DNA of 64,000 nucleotides from Ideonella oryzae (GTDB lineage: Bacteria; Pseudomonadota; Gammaproteobacteria; Burkholderiales; Burkholderiaceae_C). Of the stretch, positions 9,301 to 17,020 are shown one piece after another. The stretch covers positions 1 to 64,000 of the forward strand of contig NZ_JAMXMC010000014.1 in the NCBI RefSeq assembly GCF_024055665.1, written 5' to 3'. How positions within the stretch are numbered: position 1 is the stretch's first letter; every line of letters begins with the position of its first letter. The notes beneath the pieces were generated by a model. It was not told the DNA's origin and searched no databases. It saw only the letters and a program-made list of their open reading frames with translations. Position numbers and translations under genes: made by a program.

Positions 9301-10092
9301 CTGGACTTCCTGCGCGAGGTGCGCGCGATCACCGAGGCCAGCGGCACCTGTCTCATTTTCGACGAGGTCATCACCGGCTTCCGGGCCCACCTGGGTGGCA
9401 CCCAGGCCCTGTTCGGCATCCGCGCCGACCTTGCCAGCTACGGCAAGGTGATCGGTGGCGGCTTCCCGATCGGCGTGATCGCCGGCAAGCGCGACTACAT
9501 GGACGCGCTCGATGGCGGAGCCTGGCAGTACGGTGACGACTCGATGCCGACTGTCGGGGTGACCTACTTCGCAGGCACCTTCGTGCGCCACCCGCTGGCC
9601 CTGGCCGCGGCCAAGGCTGCGCTGCAGCATCTGAAGGACTGCGGGCCGGCCTTGCAGGAACAGCTCAACCGAGAGACCCAAGCCTTGGCCGATGACCTCA
9701 ACGCCTATTGCAAGCAGGTGGGGGCCCCGGTGGCGGTGCGGCACTTCGCCTCGCTCTGGCGCGTCAGCTGGCTGGAGGACCATCCGCTGCAGGATCTTCT
9801 GTTCGCGATGATGCGCAGCCGGGGCATCCACATTCTGGACAACTTCCCGTGCTTCCTGACCACGGCGCACAGCCCGCAGGACATCGAGAAGATCAAGGCG
9901 GCTTTCAGGGCCTCCGTGGATGAACTGCAGGAGGCTGGATTCCTGCCGCGTCTGAATGGGCCTGCACCGATCCTGGATGCCGGGCGGCCGCCGGTCGCCA
10001 ATGCCAGACTCGGACGGGACAAGGACGGGCGCCCTGCCTGGTTCGTGCCGGAGGCGGGCGTGCCGGGCAAATACATCAAGTTGGAACCCTGA
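3298..10092 (+). CDS. Hybrid NRPS-PKS with aminotransferase: A-PCP-KS-AT-ACP-AMT
   Basis: A 2264-residue assembly-line enzyme. The frame stays open to 2890, but the ATG at 3298 overlaps the upstream gene by 14 bases and gives a normal N-terminus. Domains: adenylation (about 20-500; YTSGSTGRPKG at 172-182); PCP with Ser573; ketosynthase (about 620-1040) with Cys804 in QTACSTS plus EAHGTATPLGDP and SNVGH; acyltransferase with Ser1248 in GHSVGE and HAFH at 1344-1347, the malonyl-CoA type; ACP with Ser1585 in GLDS; a Gln/Ala-rich linker; and a class III PLP aminotransferase (about 1790-2230) with FDEVITGFR and Lys2050 in SYGKVIGGG. There is no condensation domain at the front, so this is a loading module. 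There is no KR, DH or ER, so the beta-ketone should be converted directly to a beta-amine. The adenylation pocket reads D-F-W-N-I-G-M-V-F, one change from the known threonine code. Mycosubtilin and microcystin synthetases use comparable KS-to-AMT logic. Confidence 0.93.
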   Translation: MPQSDNGVSLKHLSPDSGAAWRIHALVEAQAALRPDARAITMDGESLTYADLNRRANQLAWHLRRLGIGDGSLVAIALERSIDMVVGLLGILKSGAAYLPLDLAYPKERVSFVLEDAAPAAMLTSASSIDRLPALGRLPVLRLDDPAPAWQQEAAENPPATGGADPLAYVIYTSGSTGRPKGCLVTHGNVLQLLIGTEPWFGFGPQDVWSFFHSHAFDFSVWEIWGALAYGGRVVVVPYLTSRAPREFLSLLSREGVTVLNQTPSAFQGLVLALEDWDGPLALRYVIFGGESLELQSLRPWFDRFGDRQPQLINMYGITETTVFVTYRPVSLSDLEARRGSVIGDPIPGWDLWLLDEQQRPVAEGEVGEIYVGGVGVCLGYLNRPDLNAARFLEWTPPGEVQPVRLYRSGDLARYLPDGDLEYLGRMDQQVKIRGFRIETGEIEAQILKWPGVRACAVVARSEGPESEAQLVAYLVPPAPELHHGLREFLLQHLPDYMCPVAFVGMDALPLTENGKLDKRALPAPMRQRPDTAGPYQAPRGALEEAICQVFARLLGMAEIGREDNFFEFGGNSLLAIRAVRTLREEQGVTLPVPVLFEQPTAAGLAQALAAGGTAAMAATAGTPAATGGDIAIIAMSGRFPGAASVEAFWENLRQGVESVERFDESTVDPMVPARLRGDPDYVWARGVLKQVEEFDPAFFGIGEREAEVMDPQQRLLLELAWECLERAGHAPNRCDTPVGVFAGVYTGLFGNSYAQRILNRCPEVVEQFGEFQVMLANDKDYVATRIAHRLNLRGPAVSVQTACSTSLVAIAEAVGALRLGRCRMALAGGAAVTVPWRAGYLYQEGAMLSKDGHTRSFDADAGGTIFSDGAAMVLLKRLEDALADGDPVCAVIRGAAINNDGGGKASFTAPSPEGQAAVIRAAMEDARVQPRDISYVEAHGTATPLGDPVEVEGLARAFQAAGLPAGACRLGSAKSNVGHTVTAAGATGVIKTALSLMHEELPATLHYRSPNPAIDFARTPFVVNQERSAWPRRAGQPRRAGVSAFGVGGTNAHVVLEEAPQRAPSSPAVGPQLLLLSARSKAALETMAASLAEGLSQAGDTVNLADVAHTLQVGRARFGHRLCVVASSVAEAVTGLRTADAPGRATRMLGRQVPPLVWLFPGQGSQYEGMGQALYDAEPVFRAALDRCFEALRGTLDFDLKDRMFHGGAEVLRHTGVTQPAMFCLEYGLSQLWLARGLRPAALIGHSVGEFVCAVLAGVMALEDAVRLVARRGAMMQALPGGAMLSVRLSAQEVAARLPEGLALAADNGPNATVVAGPADAIEAWRQQLESAGIVSRSLQTSHAFHSPMMDAVVAPFEAEVRAVRMAPPQLPIYSTLTGAALEATQATDPAYWSRHLRDTVRFSPALQAAQAGLGDVAFLELGPRGTLATLARQHQRPGQAPPVAVACLADQPQSETATVALAWGQLWTLGIEPAMSVAHPATDRQRLALPTYPFERRRIWLTPSSPEAGPASASVPASAPASLSPVLSAISSAGSSPMAAAASLSDRRPQLLLRLRGVFEDVAGIDLTDADSDLGFVELGLDSLTLTQAALQIKKTFKVSLTFRQLMENYRSLDALTAFLDQTLPPEAAPASEGARGAVPSSDVIAPAGLAGGAGVAPMLPMTGMATPAFAASQPLVQQVIQQQMQLMAQQLALLQGGVVQGPGGGQPAAAAAAPMPAVAPASTAAPLQGGNGAPVAADGSDEANAARRYDVKKAFGAIARIHTQHSELTERQQARLQAFIQRYTERTARSKQYTETHRAHLADPRVVNGFRPMTKEITYQIVIERSKGAHLWDLDGHEYVDVLNGFGMNLFGWQPDFVNDAVRRQLDLGYEIGPQHPLAGEVAQLVCELTGFDRAGLCNTGSEAVMAAVRIARTVTGRNTVVLFTGSYHGTFDEVLVRAGKAAKGLPAAPGIMSGMFGDVRVLDYGTPEALEFIRANAEDLAAVLVEPVQSRRPDFAPLDFLREVRAITEASGTCLIFDEVITGFRAHLGGTQALFGIRADLASYGKVIGGGFPIGVIAGKRDYMDALDGGAWQYGDDSMPTVGVTYFAGTFVRHPLALAAAKAALQHLKDCGPALQEQLNRETQALADDLNAYCKQVGAPVAVRHFASLWRVSWLEDHPLQDLLFAMMRSRGIHILDNFPCFLTTAHSPQDIEKIKAAFRASVDELQEAGFLPRLNGPAPILDAGRPPVANARLGRDKDGRPAWFVPEAGVPGKYIKLEP

Positions 10093-10099
10093 CTTTTCT

Positions 10100-13000
10100 A
10101 TGAACTCCATGGCGGCAGTGCGAGAAGCGGAATTCGATCCGTTCGCGGAAGGCGACTTCGACCGTGTCTTTCCGACCAGCGAAGCCCAGCGGGAAGTGTG
10201 GCTGGCCGACCGCCTGAGTCCCCAGGCCTCACTGGCCTTCAACGAGTCGGTCACCCTGCGCTTGAGGGGGGCGCTCGATGTGGAGGCCCTTCAAGGGGCC
10301 CTCAAAGCCCTGGGGCTGCGCCACGAGGCCTTGCGCTGCTGCTTTGGCGCCGACGGCAACGATCAGTTCGTGTCGCGTGATGCCGGGCTGATCTTGCAGC
10401 GCGTGGATCTCACGCGGCAGCCGGAGGATGCGCGGGAGGCCGCTCTGCGCCTGGCGGCGGAGCAGGCGGTTGAAACGGTGTTCGATCTGGAGCGCGGACC
10501 TTTGCTGCGGGCCGCCCTGTATCAGTTGGCGCCCGACGACCATGCGCTGCTGTTGACGGCCCACCACATCGTCTGCGATGGATGGTCCTGGGGGGTGATC
10601 GCGATGGATCTTGGGGCGCTGTATGCCGAGCAGATCGGCGTGGCCCCCGGCCCGCTGGATTGCGCTGGCTACAGCGACTACGTGCGGTGGGAGTTGGAGC
10701 AGGGCGCCAGCGAGGCCATGCGCGAGCACGAGCGGTACTGGCTGCATCAGTACCGAGGCAGCCTGCCGGTGCTGGATCTGCCGACGGACCGGGCTCGTCC
10801 GGCCATGCGGGGCTTTGCTTCGCGCCGTCTGGACCATGAACTGGATGCCGCCCTGCTGGGCGATCTGCGCGCTCTGGCCGCGCGCTCGGGCGTGAGCCTG
10901 TTCGCCTGTCTGCTGGGCAGCTTTGGGCTGCTGCTGAGCCGTCTGGGAGGGCAGGACGATGTGGTGGTCGGCGTGCCGGCCGCGGGGCAGGCCAGCTCCG
11001 GCCTGACGGGGCTCGTCGGTCACTGCGTCAACCTGCTGCCCATCCGCCTGGCGGTGGATCCGGGGCAACCGCTGTCGGAGCTGCTCAAGCACAGCAGCGC
11101 GCAGCTGATGGATGGGTTCGAACATCAGGCGCTGACCTATGCGGCCTTGCTCCGGCATCTGCAGGTCGCCAGAGACCCCAGGCGTCTGCCACTGGTCAGC
11201 GTGATGTTCAACCTCGATCAGCCGCTTCGCGGACTCGAGCAGGCCTATCCGAACCTGCGGGTCGATCTGAGCAGCAATCCGCGCCATTTCGAGAACTTCG
11301 AGCTCTTCGTCAATGCCGTGCCGGTCGGGGATCGCTTGCGTCTGGAGTGCCAGTACAACACGGACCTGTTCGATGAGGTGTCCGTGCGCCGCTGGCTCGC
11401 CGCCTTCGAGACCCTGCTGCGCGCGGCTGTTGGCCATGCGCAGTTGCCGTTGGGCGAACTCGCCTGGTTGAACGAGCCAGCGCAGGCCGAACTGAAGGCA
11501 CTTCAGCCTCCGCCCACGGCCGTGCCTGGCGCGCAACTCATGCACGCGGGGTTCGCTCAGCAGTGTCTGAAGACGCCCGACAGCGTGGCCGTGCTCGACG
11601 GCGCCGTCTCGCTCAGCTATCAAACGCTGGACCGCCGGGCCAATCAGCTGGCCAGGGCCATGCGTGCACGCGGCGTGCGGCGAGGGAGTCGGGTGGGCTT
11701 GTGCCTGACCCGGCAGGCCGAGATGGTGGTAGCCCTGCTGGCCGCCCTGCGCGCAGGTGCCGCCTATGTTCCGCTGGACCCGGGCTTCCCGGCAGAACGG
11801 TTGTCCTTCTACGCGGAGGATGCGGCCCTGGATCTGCTGGTGTTGGATGATGGGGCTGCCTCGAATGCGCCAACCACCTGGCGCCCGGATGCCTCCGAGC
11901 GCCTGCTGTGGCTGGACCGCCCCGCGACCTGGTCAGACCAGGTCGACGATCCGCTGGTGCCGGGTGAAGACGACCCCGGCCCGGAGGATGCTGCCTACCT
12001 GATCTACACCTCAGGCTCGACGGGCAAGCCCAAGGGGGTGGCGGTGCCGCACCGGGCCGTGGCGAACTTCCTGCACAGCATGGTCCGCGAGCCGGGCTTG
12101 GCTGCGGGCGACTGCCTGGCAGCGGTCACGACCCTGTCTTTTGACATCGCGGTGCTGGAGTGGCTGCTGCCGCTGCAGGTGGGGGCCCGCGCCCTCATCG
12201 TCCCGCGCGAGGTGGTGATGGATGCGTTCCTGCTGAACCGCTGGCTGGAACAGCACGCGGTCACGGCCATGCAGGGCACACCCAGCCTTTGGCGCATGCT
12301 GCTGGACACCCCCTGGCGTGGCGGGCGTGGTTTCAAGGCCCTGGTCGGTGGAGAAGCGTTTCCGCTGGATGTGGCGCAGCAGCTGCTGGAGCGGGCGGGC
12401 GAGGTGTGGAACCTCTATGGCCCGACGGAGACCACCATCTGGTCCACCGTCTGGCGTGTCGACGGTGCCGCGCTCAAGCATCGTGGCATGTCGATCGGCC
12501 GCCCGCTGGACAACACCGAGGTGTGGGTTCTGGACGCTCGGCAGCAGCCCTGTCCCGTCGGGGTGCCTGGGGAAATCTACATCGGTGGGCGCGGTGTGGC
12601 GATCGGCTATGTGAACCGCCCTGAGTTGACGCAGGAGCGATTCCTCACCGGCGGCTTGCCAGCGGCTGTCGCCGGCCCGCTGTACCGCACCGGTGACCGT
12701 GGGCGCTGGTGCAACGATGGCCTGCTGGAACATCAGGGGCGACTGGACTTCCAGGTCAAGGTGCGTGGTTACCGCATCGAGCTGGGAGAGATCGAGTCGG
12801 CCTGCGAGGAGGTGTCCGGTGTTGCGCAGTCCGTCGTCCTGGCGCGGGAGGATTCGCCTGGGGATACGCGGCTGGTGGCCTACCTGACCCTCCGGCCGGG
12901 CGCGACGCTGGACGAGGCGGCACTGAAGGCGCATCTGCGCGGCAAGCTGCCGGACTACATGCTGCCCCAGCATGTGGTGCCTCTGCCTCGCATGCCCCTG

Positions 13001-15919
13001 CTGCCCAATGGCAAGGTCGATCGCAAGTCCCTGCCCGCGCCGGAGCTGGGGGGCGCGCAGGAGACCGGTGCCCCGGTGCCGGCGCGCAACGACACCGAGC
13101 GCTTCATCCTGACCGCCATGGAAGAGGTGCTGAAGCTGCCCGGTCTGGGCGTTCAGCACGACTTCTTCGCGCTGGGGGGGCACTCCCTGCTGGCTGCGCG
13201 GTTGACGGCGCAGATCAACCGTCATTTCCAGATCAACCTGCCGCTGAGTGCACTGTTCGAGGCACCGAATGCGGAGCGGCTGGCGCTGGCCGTCACGCGT
13301 CTGTCAGCGGCAGGGCTGCCCAAGCGACAGCCCATCGTGGCCCTGCCCGGGCGGCGCACGGCGCCGCTGACGCCAATGCAGGAGCGCATCCGCTTCGTTC
13401 AGGAGCTGCACCCCGAGCGGGTGCTTTACAACACGCCCTCGGGCCATCGCTTCAAGGGGCCGCTGGATTTGCGGGCCTTCGAGCGGGCGCTGCAGCGCAT
13501 CGTCGATCGGCAACCGGCGCTGCGGACCCGGATCGCTCCCGCGGCCCAGGGCGCGTTGCAGATCGTCGAGCCGACCCTGGCCTTTCGTCTGCCCCTGGTG
13601 GACCTGACGGATGTGCCAGCTGCCGAGCGTGAATCGGTGCTGATGCAGCGCATGCAGGACGTGGTGGATGCGCCGATCGACATCCACCAGGGGCCGCTCT
13701 TCCGTGCGGTGCTCTACCGGCTGGCGGCGGACGAGCACGCGTTGCTGTTCATGCCGCACCACATCGTGTGGGATGGCTGGTCCTTTGACCTGTTCTATGG
13801 CGAGATGGCGGCGCTCTATGCGGCTTTCATTGAAGGCCGGGCCGACCCGTTGCCGCCGCTGACGGTCAGCTACGGTGACTACGCCGAGTGGTACCTGCAG
13901 TGGCTCAACGGCGCCGAGGCCGCACAGCAGCTCGACTACTGGAAACAGCGCTTCGCCAGAACCGAGGCGCCCGCCGTGCCGTGGACCGATTTTCCGCGTC
14001 GTGCGGGCATGAGCGGTGCCGGCGTCACCGAGTGGGTGCAGATCGATGCGCCGACCACCGAGCGCCTGCGCGCGCTGGCACGCAAGGAAGAGGTCACGCT
14101 CAACATGCTGGCCTTTGCGGTGTACACCGCCATGATGAGCCGGGTCATTGGCGGGGCTTCGATCGTGATGGGCGTGCCGGTGCGTGGCCGGCTGATGGCC
14201 GAGGTCGAGCCGGTGATGGGCTTCTTCAACAACCTGCTGCCCCTGCCGATGCGGGTCGATGCGACGCTGTCCTGGGCGACGTACATGCAGCAGGTGCGTG
14301 CCACGTTGGTCGAGGCCCTTCAGCATCAGGACATCGCCTTTGAGCGCCTGGCGATGGAGCCCGAGGTGGCGGCACTCTCCCAGAAGGCCGGGCTCTACCA
14401 GGCCCTGTTCTCCTACCAGGATGCCCGTGCCCGGGAATGGCAGTGGGGGCCGCTCACCCAGGAGCGCATTGCCATCTTCCAGAAGGGGGCGACCGAGGAC
14501 CTGGGTTTGTGGCTGATGGAGTTGCAGGACCGACTGGTCGGCGGCTTCACCTACAACGCCGACATCTACAGCCAGGCCACCGCGCAGGCGCTGCATGCGC
14601 GCTTCATGGAACTGCTGCAGCGGCTGGCCGAGAATCCCGACACCGACCTTGATCACTTGCTGGGCGAGAGTGACACGGTTTCCGGGCGCTACCTGCAGAG
14701 CCGCCGCGAGGGGGGCGAGCCGCCGGCGGCTCAGGCCAACGAGCCACCGGTTGCGAGCGCTGCGCAAGCGGTGATCCCGGACGAGAAGGACGCGAACCTC
14801 AGCCTCACCGAGGCCGAGCTGTGCCAGATCTGGAGCCGGCTGCTGGGTTTGCCGCACGTGGGCGTGCATGACAACTTCTTCAACATCGGTGGCAACTCGC
14901 TGAAGGCCATGCAACTGATCGCCGAGATCGAACAGCGTCTGGTCAAGCGGGTGCGGCCTGCGGTGCTGCTGGAAGCACCCACGGTGCGCCAACTGGCCAC
15001 GGTGCTGGACCAGATGGCCGGACGCAACTCGCTGGTGCGCCTGCGGGCGGGTGCTGGCCGGCCCGCGGTGTTCTTCATTCACGACGCCGACGGTGAGATC
15101 CTGCTGTACCGGAATCTGGCCTACCGGCTGGACGAGGGCCATGCCTGCTACGCGTTGCAGCCCCATGTCGATGAAAACGGGGTGGTGCTGCACACGGTGA
15201 TGTCGGACATGGTCGAGCACTACATGGCCAAGATCCGATCAGTCCAGCCGCATGGTCCCTACATCCTGGCGGGGCTGTGTGTGGGCGGGAACATTGCCTT
15301 CGAGATTGCACGGCGTCTGCAGCAGGAGGGCGAGGCCATTGCCATGGTGGCCCTGTTCGATGCGGCCGATGTCTTCGCTCCGAAAATCAAGGGGCTGCAG
15401 GCGCAGCGGCGCCTGAACCGGGTCACCCGGCTCTTCCAGGACGGGCAAGGTGAAGTGGCCCTGGGGGCGGTCGGCTCGGCCCTGCCCGGGCTGCTGCGCA
15501 AGATCAAGGGCTACGTGGGGTATCAGGTTGGCTCGAGGCTTGCCCGCCTCTGGGTGCAGGCGCGGGTGAGGTTGCTGCGGCTGTACCTGGCCCGCCAGTG
15601 GCGTGTGCCCGCGGTGCTGAGGGGGCTCACTGTGCGGGAGGTGCTGTCCTGCTCTGAATTGGCGCTGGGCCACACCGGCAAGCTGCAGGGCGATGTCTGG
15701 TTGTTCCGGGCCTCGGCGGGGACGCAGGATCCGGGCGACGAGCCTTTCGCGGCCTTCTACCAGGACGCTCAGTTTGGGTGGGACCGTCGCATCACGGGTC
15801 GGGTGCTTGGCTGCGATGTTCCAGGTGGCCATGCCAGTCTGTTGCAGGAGCCCCAGGTCGAGCACCTCGCGCAGTTGATGCGTGCCGACATCGACGTCGC
15901 CCTGGCCGCCAAGGACTGA
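10100..15919 (+). CDS. Non-ribosomal peptide synthetase: C-A-PCP-C-PCP-TE
   Basis: A 1939-residue NRPS starting seven bases after the hybrid synthetase stops. The first C domain has HHIVCDG at 155-161. The adenylation domain has YTSGSTGKPKG at 636-646 and pocket residues D-I-L-Q-L-G-L-I-W, the established glycine code. The first PCP carries Ser1029 (LGGHSL). A second C domain has HHIVWDG at 1220-1226. It is followed directly by a PCP with Ser1600 (IGGNSLKA) and no adenylation domain between them. The C-terminal thioesterase (about 1645-1939) has GLCVG, with Cys1727 in place of the usual Ser, and a likely catalytic His1911 in PGGHAS. The protein should receive the beta-amino acyl chain, add Gly, process it at the A-less module and release it by hydrolysis, cyclisation or transfer. 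Confidence 0.93.
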   Translation: MNSMAAVREAEFDPFAEGDFDRVFPTSEAQREVWLADRLSPQASLAFNESVTLRLRGALDVEALQGALKALGLRHEALRCCFGADGNDQFVSRDAGLILQRVDLTRQPEDAREAALRLAAEQAVETVFDLERGPLLRAALYQLAPDDHALLLTAHHIVCDGWSWGVIAMDLGALYAEQIGVAPGPLDCAGYSDYVRWELEQGASEAMREHERYWLHQYRGSLPVLDLPTDRARPAMRGFASRRLDHELDAALLGDLRALAARSGVSLFACLLGSFGLLLSRLGGQDDVVVGVPAAGQASSGLTGLVGHCVNLLPIRLAVDPGQPLSELLKHSSAQLMDGFEHQALTYAALLRHLQVARDPRRLPLVSVMFNLDQPLRGLEQAYPNLRVDLSSNPRHFENFELFVNAVPVGDRLRLECQYNTDLFDEVSVRRWLAAFETLLRAAVGHAQLPLGELAWLNEPAQAELKALQPPPTAVPGAQLMHAGFAQQCLKTPDSVAVLDGAVSLSYQTLDRRANQLARAMRARGVRRGSRVGLCLTRQAEMVVALLAALRAGAAYVPLDPGFPAERLSFYAEDAALDLLVLDDGAASNAPTTWRPDASERLLWLDRPATWSDQVDDPLVPGEDDPGPEDAAYLIYTSGSTGKPKGVAVPHRAVANFLHSMVREPGLAAGDCLAAVTTLSFDIAVLEWLLPLQVGARALIVPREVVMDAFLLNRWLEQHAVTAMQGTPSLWRMLLDTPWRGGRGFKALVGGEAFPLDVAQQLLERAGEVWNLYGPTETTIWSTVWRVDGAALKHRGMSIGRPLDNTEVWVLDARQQPCPVGVPGEIYIGGRGVAIGYVNRPELTQERFLTGGLPAAVAGPLYRTGDRGRWCNDGLLEHQGRLDFQVKVRGYRIELGEIESACEEVSGVAQSVVLAREDSPGDTRLVAYLTLRPGATLDEAALKAHLRGKLPDYMLPQHVVPLPRMPLLPNGKVDRKSLPAPELGGAQETGAPVPARNDTERFILTAMEEVLKLPGLGVQHDFFALGGHSLLAARLTAQINRHFQINLPLSALFEAPNAERLALAVTRLSAAGLPKRQPIVALPGRRTAPLTPMQERIRFVQELHPERVLYNTPSGHRFKGPLDLRAFERALQRIVDRQPALRTRIAPAAQGALQIVEPTLAFRLPLVDLTDVPAAERESVLMQRMQDVVDAPIDIHQGPLFRAVLYRLAADEHALLFMPHHIVWDGWSFDLFYGEMAALYAAFIEGRADPLPPLTVSYGDYAEWYLQWLNGAEAAQQLDYWKQRFARTEAPAVPWTDFPRRAGMSGAGVTEWVQIDAPTTERLRALARKEEVTLNMLAFAVYTAMMSRVIGGASIVMGVPVRGRLMAEVEPVMGFFNNLLPLPMRVDATLSWATYMQQVRATLVEALQHQDIAFERLAMEPEVAALSQKAGLYQALFSYQDARAREWQWGPLTQERIAIFQKGATEDLGLWLMELQDRLVGGFTYNADIYSQATAQALHARFMELLQRLAENPDTDLDHLLGESDTVSGRYLQSRREGGEPPAAQANEPPVASAAQAVIPDEKDANLSLTEAELCQIWSRLLGLPHVGVHDNFFNIGGNSLKAMQLIAEIEQRLVKRVRPAVLLEAPTVRQLATVLDQMAGRNSLVRLRAGAGRPAVFFIHDADGEILLYRNLAYRLDEGHACYALQPHVDENGVVLHTVMSDMVEHYMAKIRSVQPHGPYILAGLCVGGNIAFEIARRLQQEGEAIAMVALFDAADVFAPKIKGLQAQRRLNRVTRLFQDGQGEVALGAVGSALPGLLRKIKGYVGYQVGSRLARLWVQARVRLLRLYLARQWRVPAVLRGLTVREVLSCSELALGHTGKLQGDVWLFRASAGTQDPGDEPFAAFYQDAQFGWDRRITGRVLGCDVPGGHASLLQEPQVEHLAQLMRADIDVALAAKD

Positions 15920-15925
15920 CCGGCC

Positions 15926-17020
15926 GTGACTCGGGTCCTCGTCCTCGGTGCCCTGTCGCTGCTGTTGCTCGCTGCGGTGGCACTGGCGATTCTGTTGGCC
16001 AACGGACGGCTGGGCCCGGCGGAGCGCGGACTGCCCGGCATTCCGATCGGTGTCCTGGGCGATTCCGACAGCCAGTCCTACCAGGGGCGGATTCCCGTGG
16101 GGCCGGTGGGCCCCCCGGTGGGGGGAACCTTCCATGCCACCACCTTCCAATGGCCGGAAGTGCTGGCCCGGATGCGTGGGGACCAGCTCAACCTGGGGCC
16201 CTGGGGCATCTGGGGCGTGCCACGCTGGCAGTCGATGGCTCGCCTGCGCGATGGCCTGGGTCTGCACTGGCGGGCTCCACGCAAGGAGGACCACCGCCAC
16301 AACCTGGCCTGGGCCAGTGGCTGCGAGACCCTGATGGAGGGGCACTGGCGGCAGGCCCCCCGCCTCCTGGACATCATGGATGAAGACCCCGTCTGGTGGC
16401 AGCGTGGTGTCGTCGTGATTCGGACCGGCGTCAACAACTTCGGGAAGGAATCCCTCGACCTCCTGGCGGAAGACCCGGATTCACCCGTGGCGATGGGGCA
16501 GATGAATGCGTGCGTGAAGGCCATCCGCCAGACCATCGAACTGATTCGCGGGCGACATCCCGACACCCGCTTCGTGCTGGTGGGCATCTACAACAATGTC
16601 CATTGGCCTGGCTATTTCAGCAAGTTCCAGTCTTCCCGCGCACAGCAGAACATCGCTGCGGGGCTGGATCATTTCGACAAGGGATTGCAGGCCCTGGTCC
16701 GGCAGGATCCGGGCCGACGGGCCTTCTTCGATGACCGCGCCTGGTTTGAGCGGCTCTGGGGCGGTCGGGGGGACGATGGCCGTCCGGCTTACCGCCCGGT
16801 GGATCTGGGGTTGGGGTGGCGGGTGACGAATTCCGAGGGGGATGATCCGCGCAATGCCGTCCTGGCCAATGGCCATGCCGGTCTGGTCTGGAATGTGCTG
16901 TGGGTTCAGTCGTTGGTGAGCCTGATGCGGACATCCTTCGGGATGGATATCCCGCCGGTCAGCGATGACGAGGCACGGGCATTCGTGGCGAAGAGTCTGG
17001 CTTCGCCGCCACCCCCCTGA
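15926..17020 (+). CDS. Membrane-anchored SGNH/GDSL-type hydrolase or acyltransferase
   Basis: A 364-residue protein with a GTG start six bases after the NRPS stop. A single hydrophobic helix (about residues 4-25) should anchor it with the rest in the periplasm. All four SGNH blocks can be seen: Ser47 in LGDSDSQS, Gly132 in WASGCET, Asn170 in GVNNFG and His317 in ANGHAG. SGNH enzymes hydrolyse or transfer esters; AlgX- and AlgJ-like relatives acetylate exopolysaccharides. Placed between an NRPS thioesterase and a PPTase inside an EPS locus, it could move an acyl or peptidyl group on or off a periplasmic glycan or lipid. That role is inferred. The C-terminus is Pro-rich and ends by overlapping the next start codon by one base. 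Confidence 0.72.
   Translation: MTRVLVLGALSLLLLAAVALAILLANGRLGPAERGLPGIPIGVLGDSDSQSYQGRIPVGPVGPPVGGTFHATTFQWPEVLARMRGDQLNLGPWGIWGVPRWQSMARLRDGLGLHWRAPRKEDHRHNLAWASGCETLMEGHWRQAPRLLDIMDEDPVWWQRGVVVIRTGVNNFGKESLDLLAEDPDSPVAMGQMNACVKAIRQTIELIRGRHPDTRFVLVGIYNNVHWPGYFSKFQSSRAQQNIAAGLDHFDKGLQALVRQDPGRRAFFDDRAWFERLWGGRGDDGRPAYRPVDLGLGWRVTNSEGDDPRNAVLANGHAGLVWNVLWVQSLVSLMRTSFGMDIPPVSDDEARAFVAKSLASPPPP

Noticed and set aside
13320-15000. The A-less module as a recent deletion or assembly error
   Set aside because: The C and PCP domains are both full length with intact motifs and the frame is unbroken; there is no scar or repeat at the junction.
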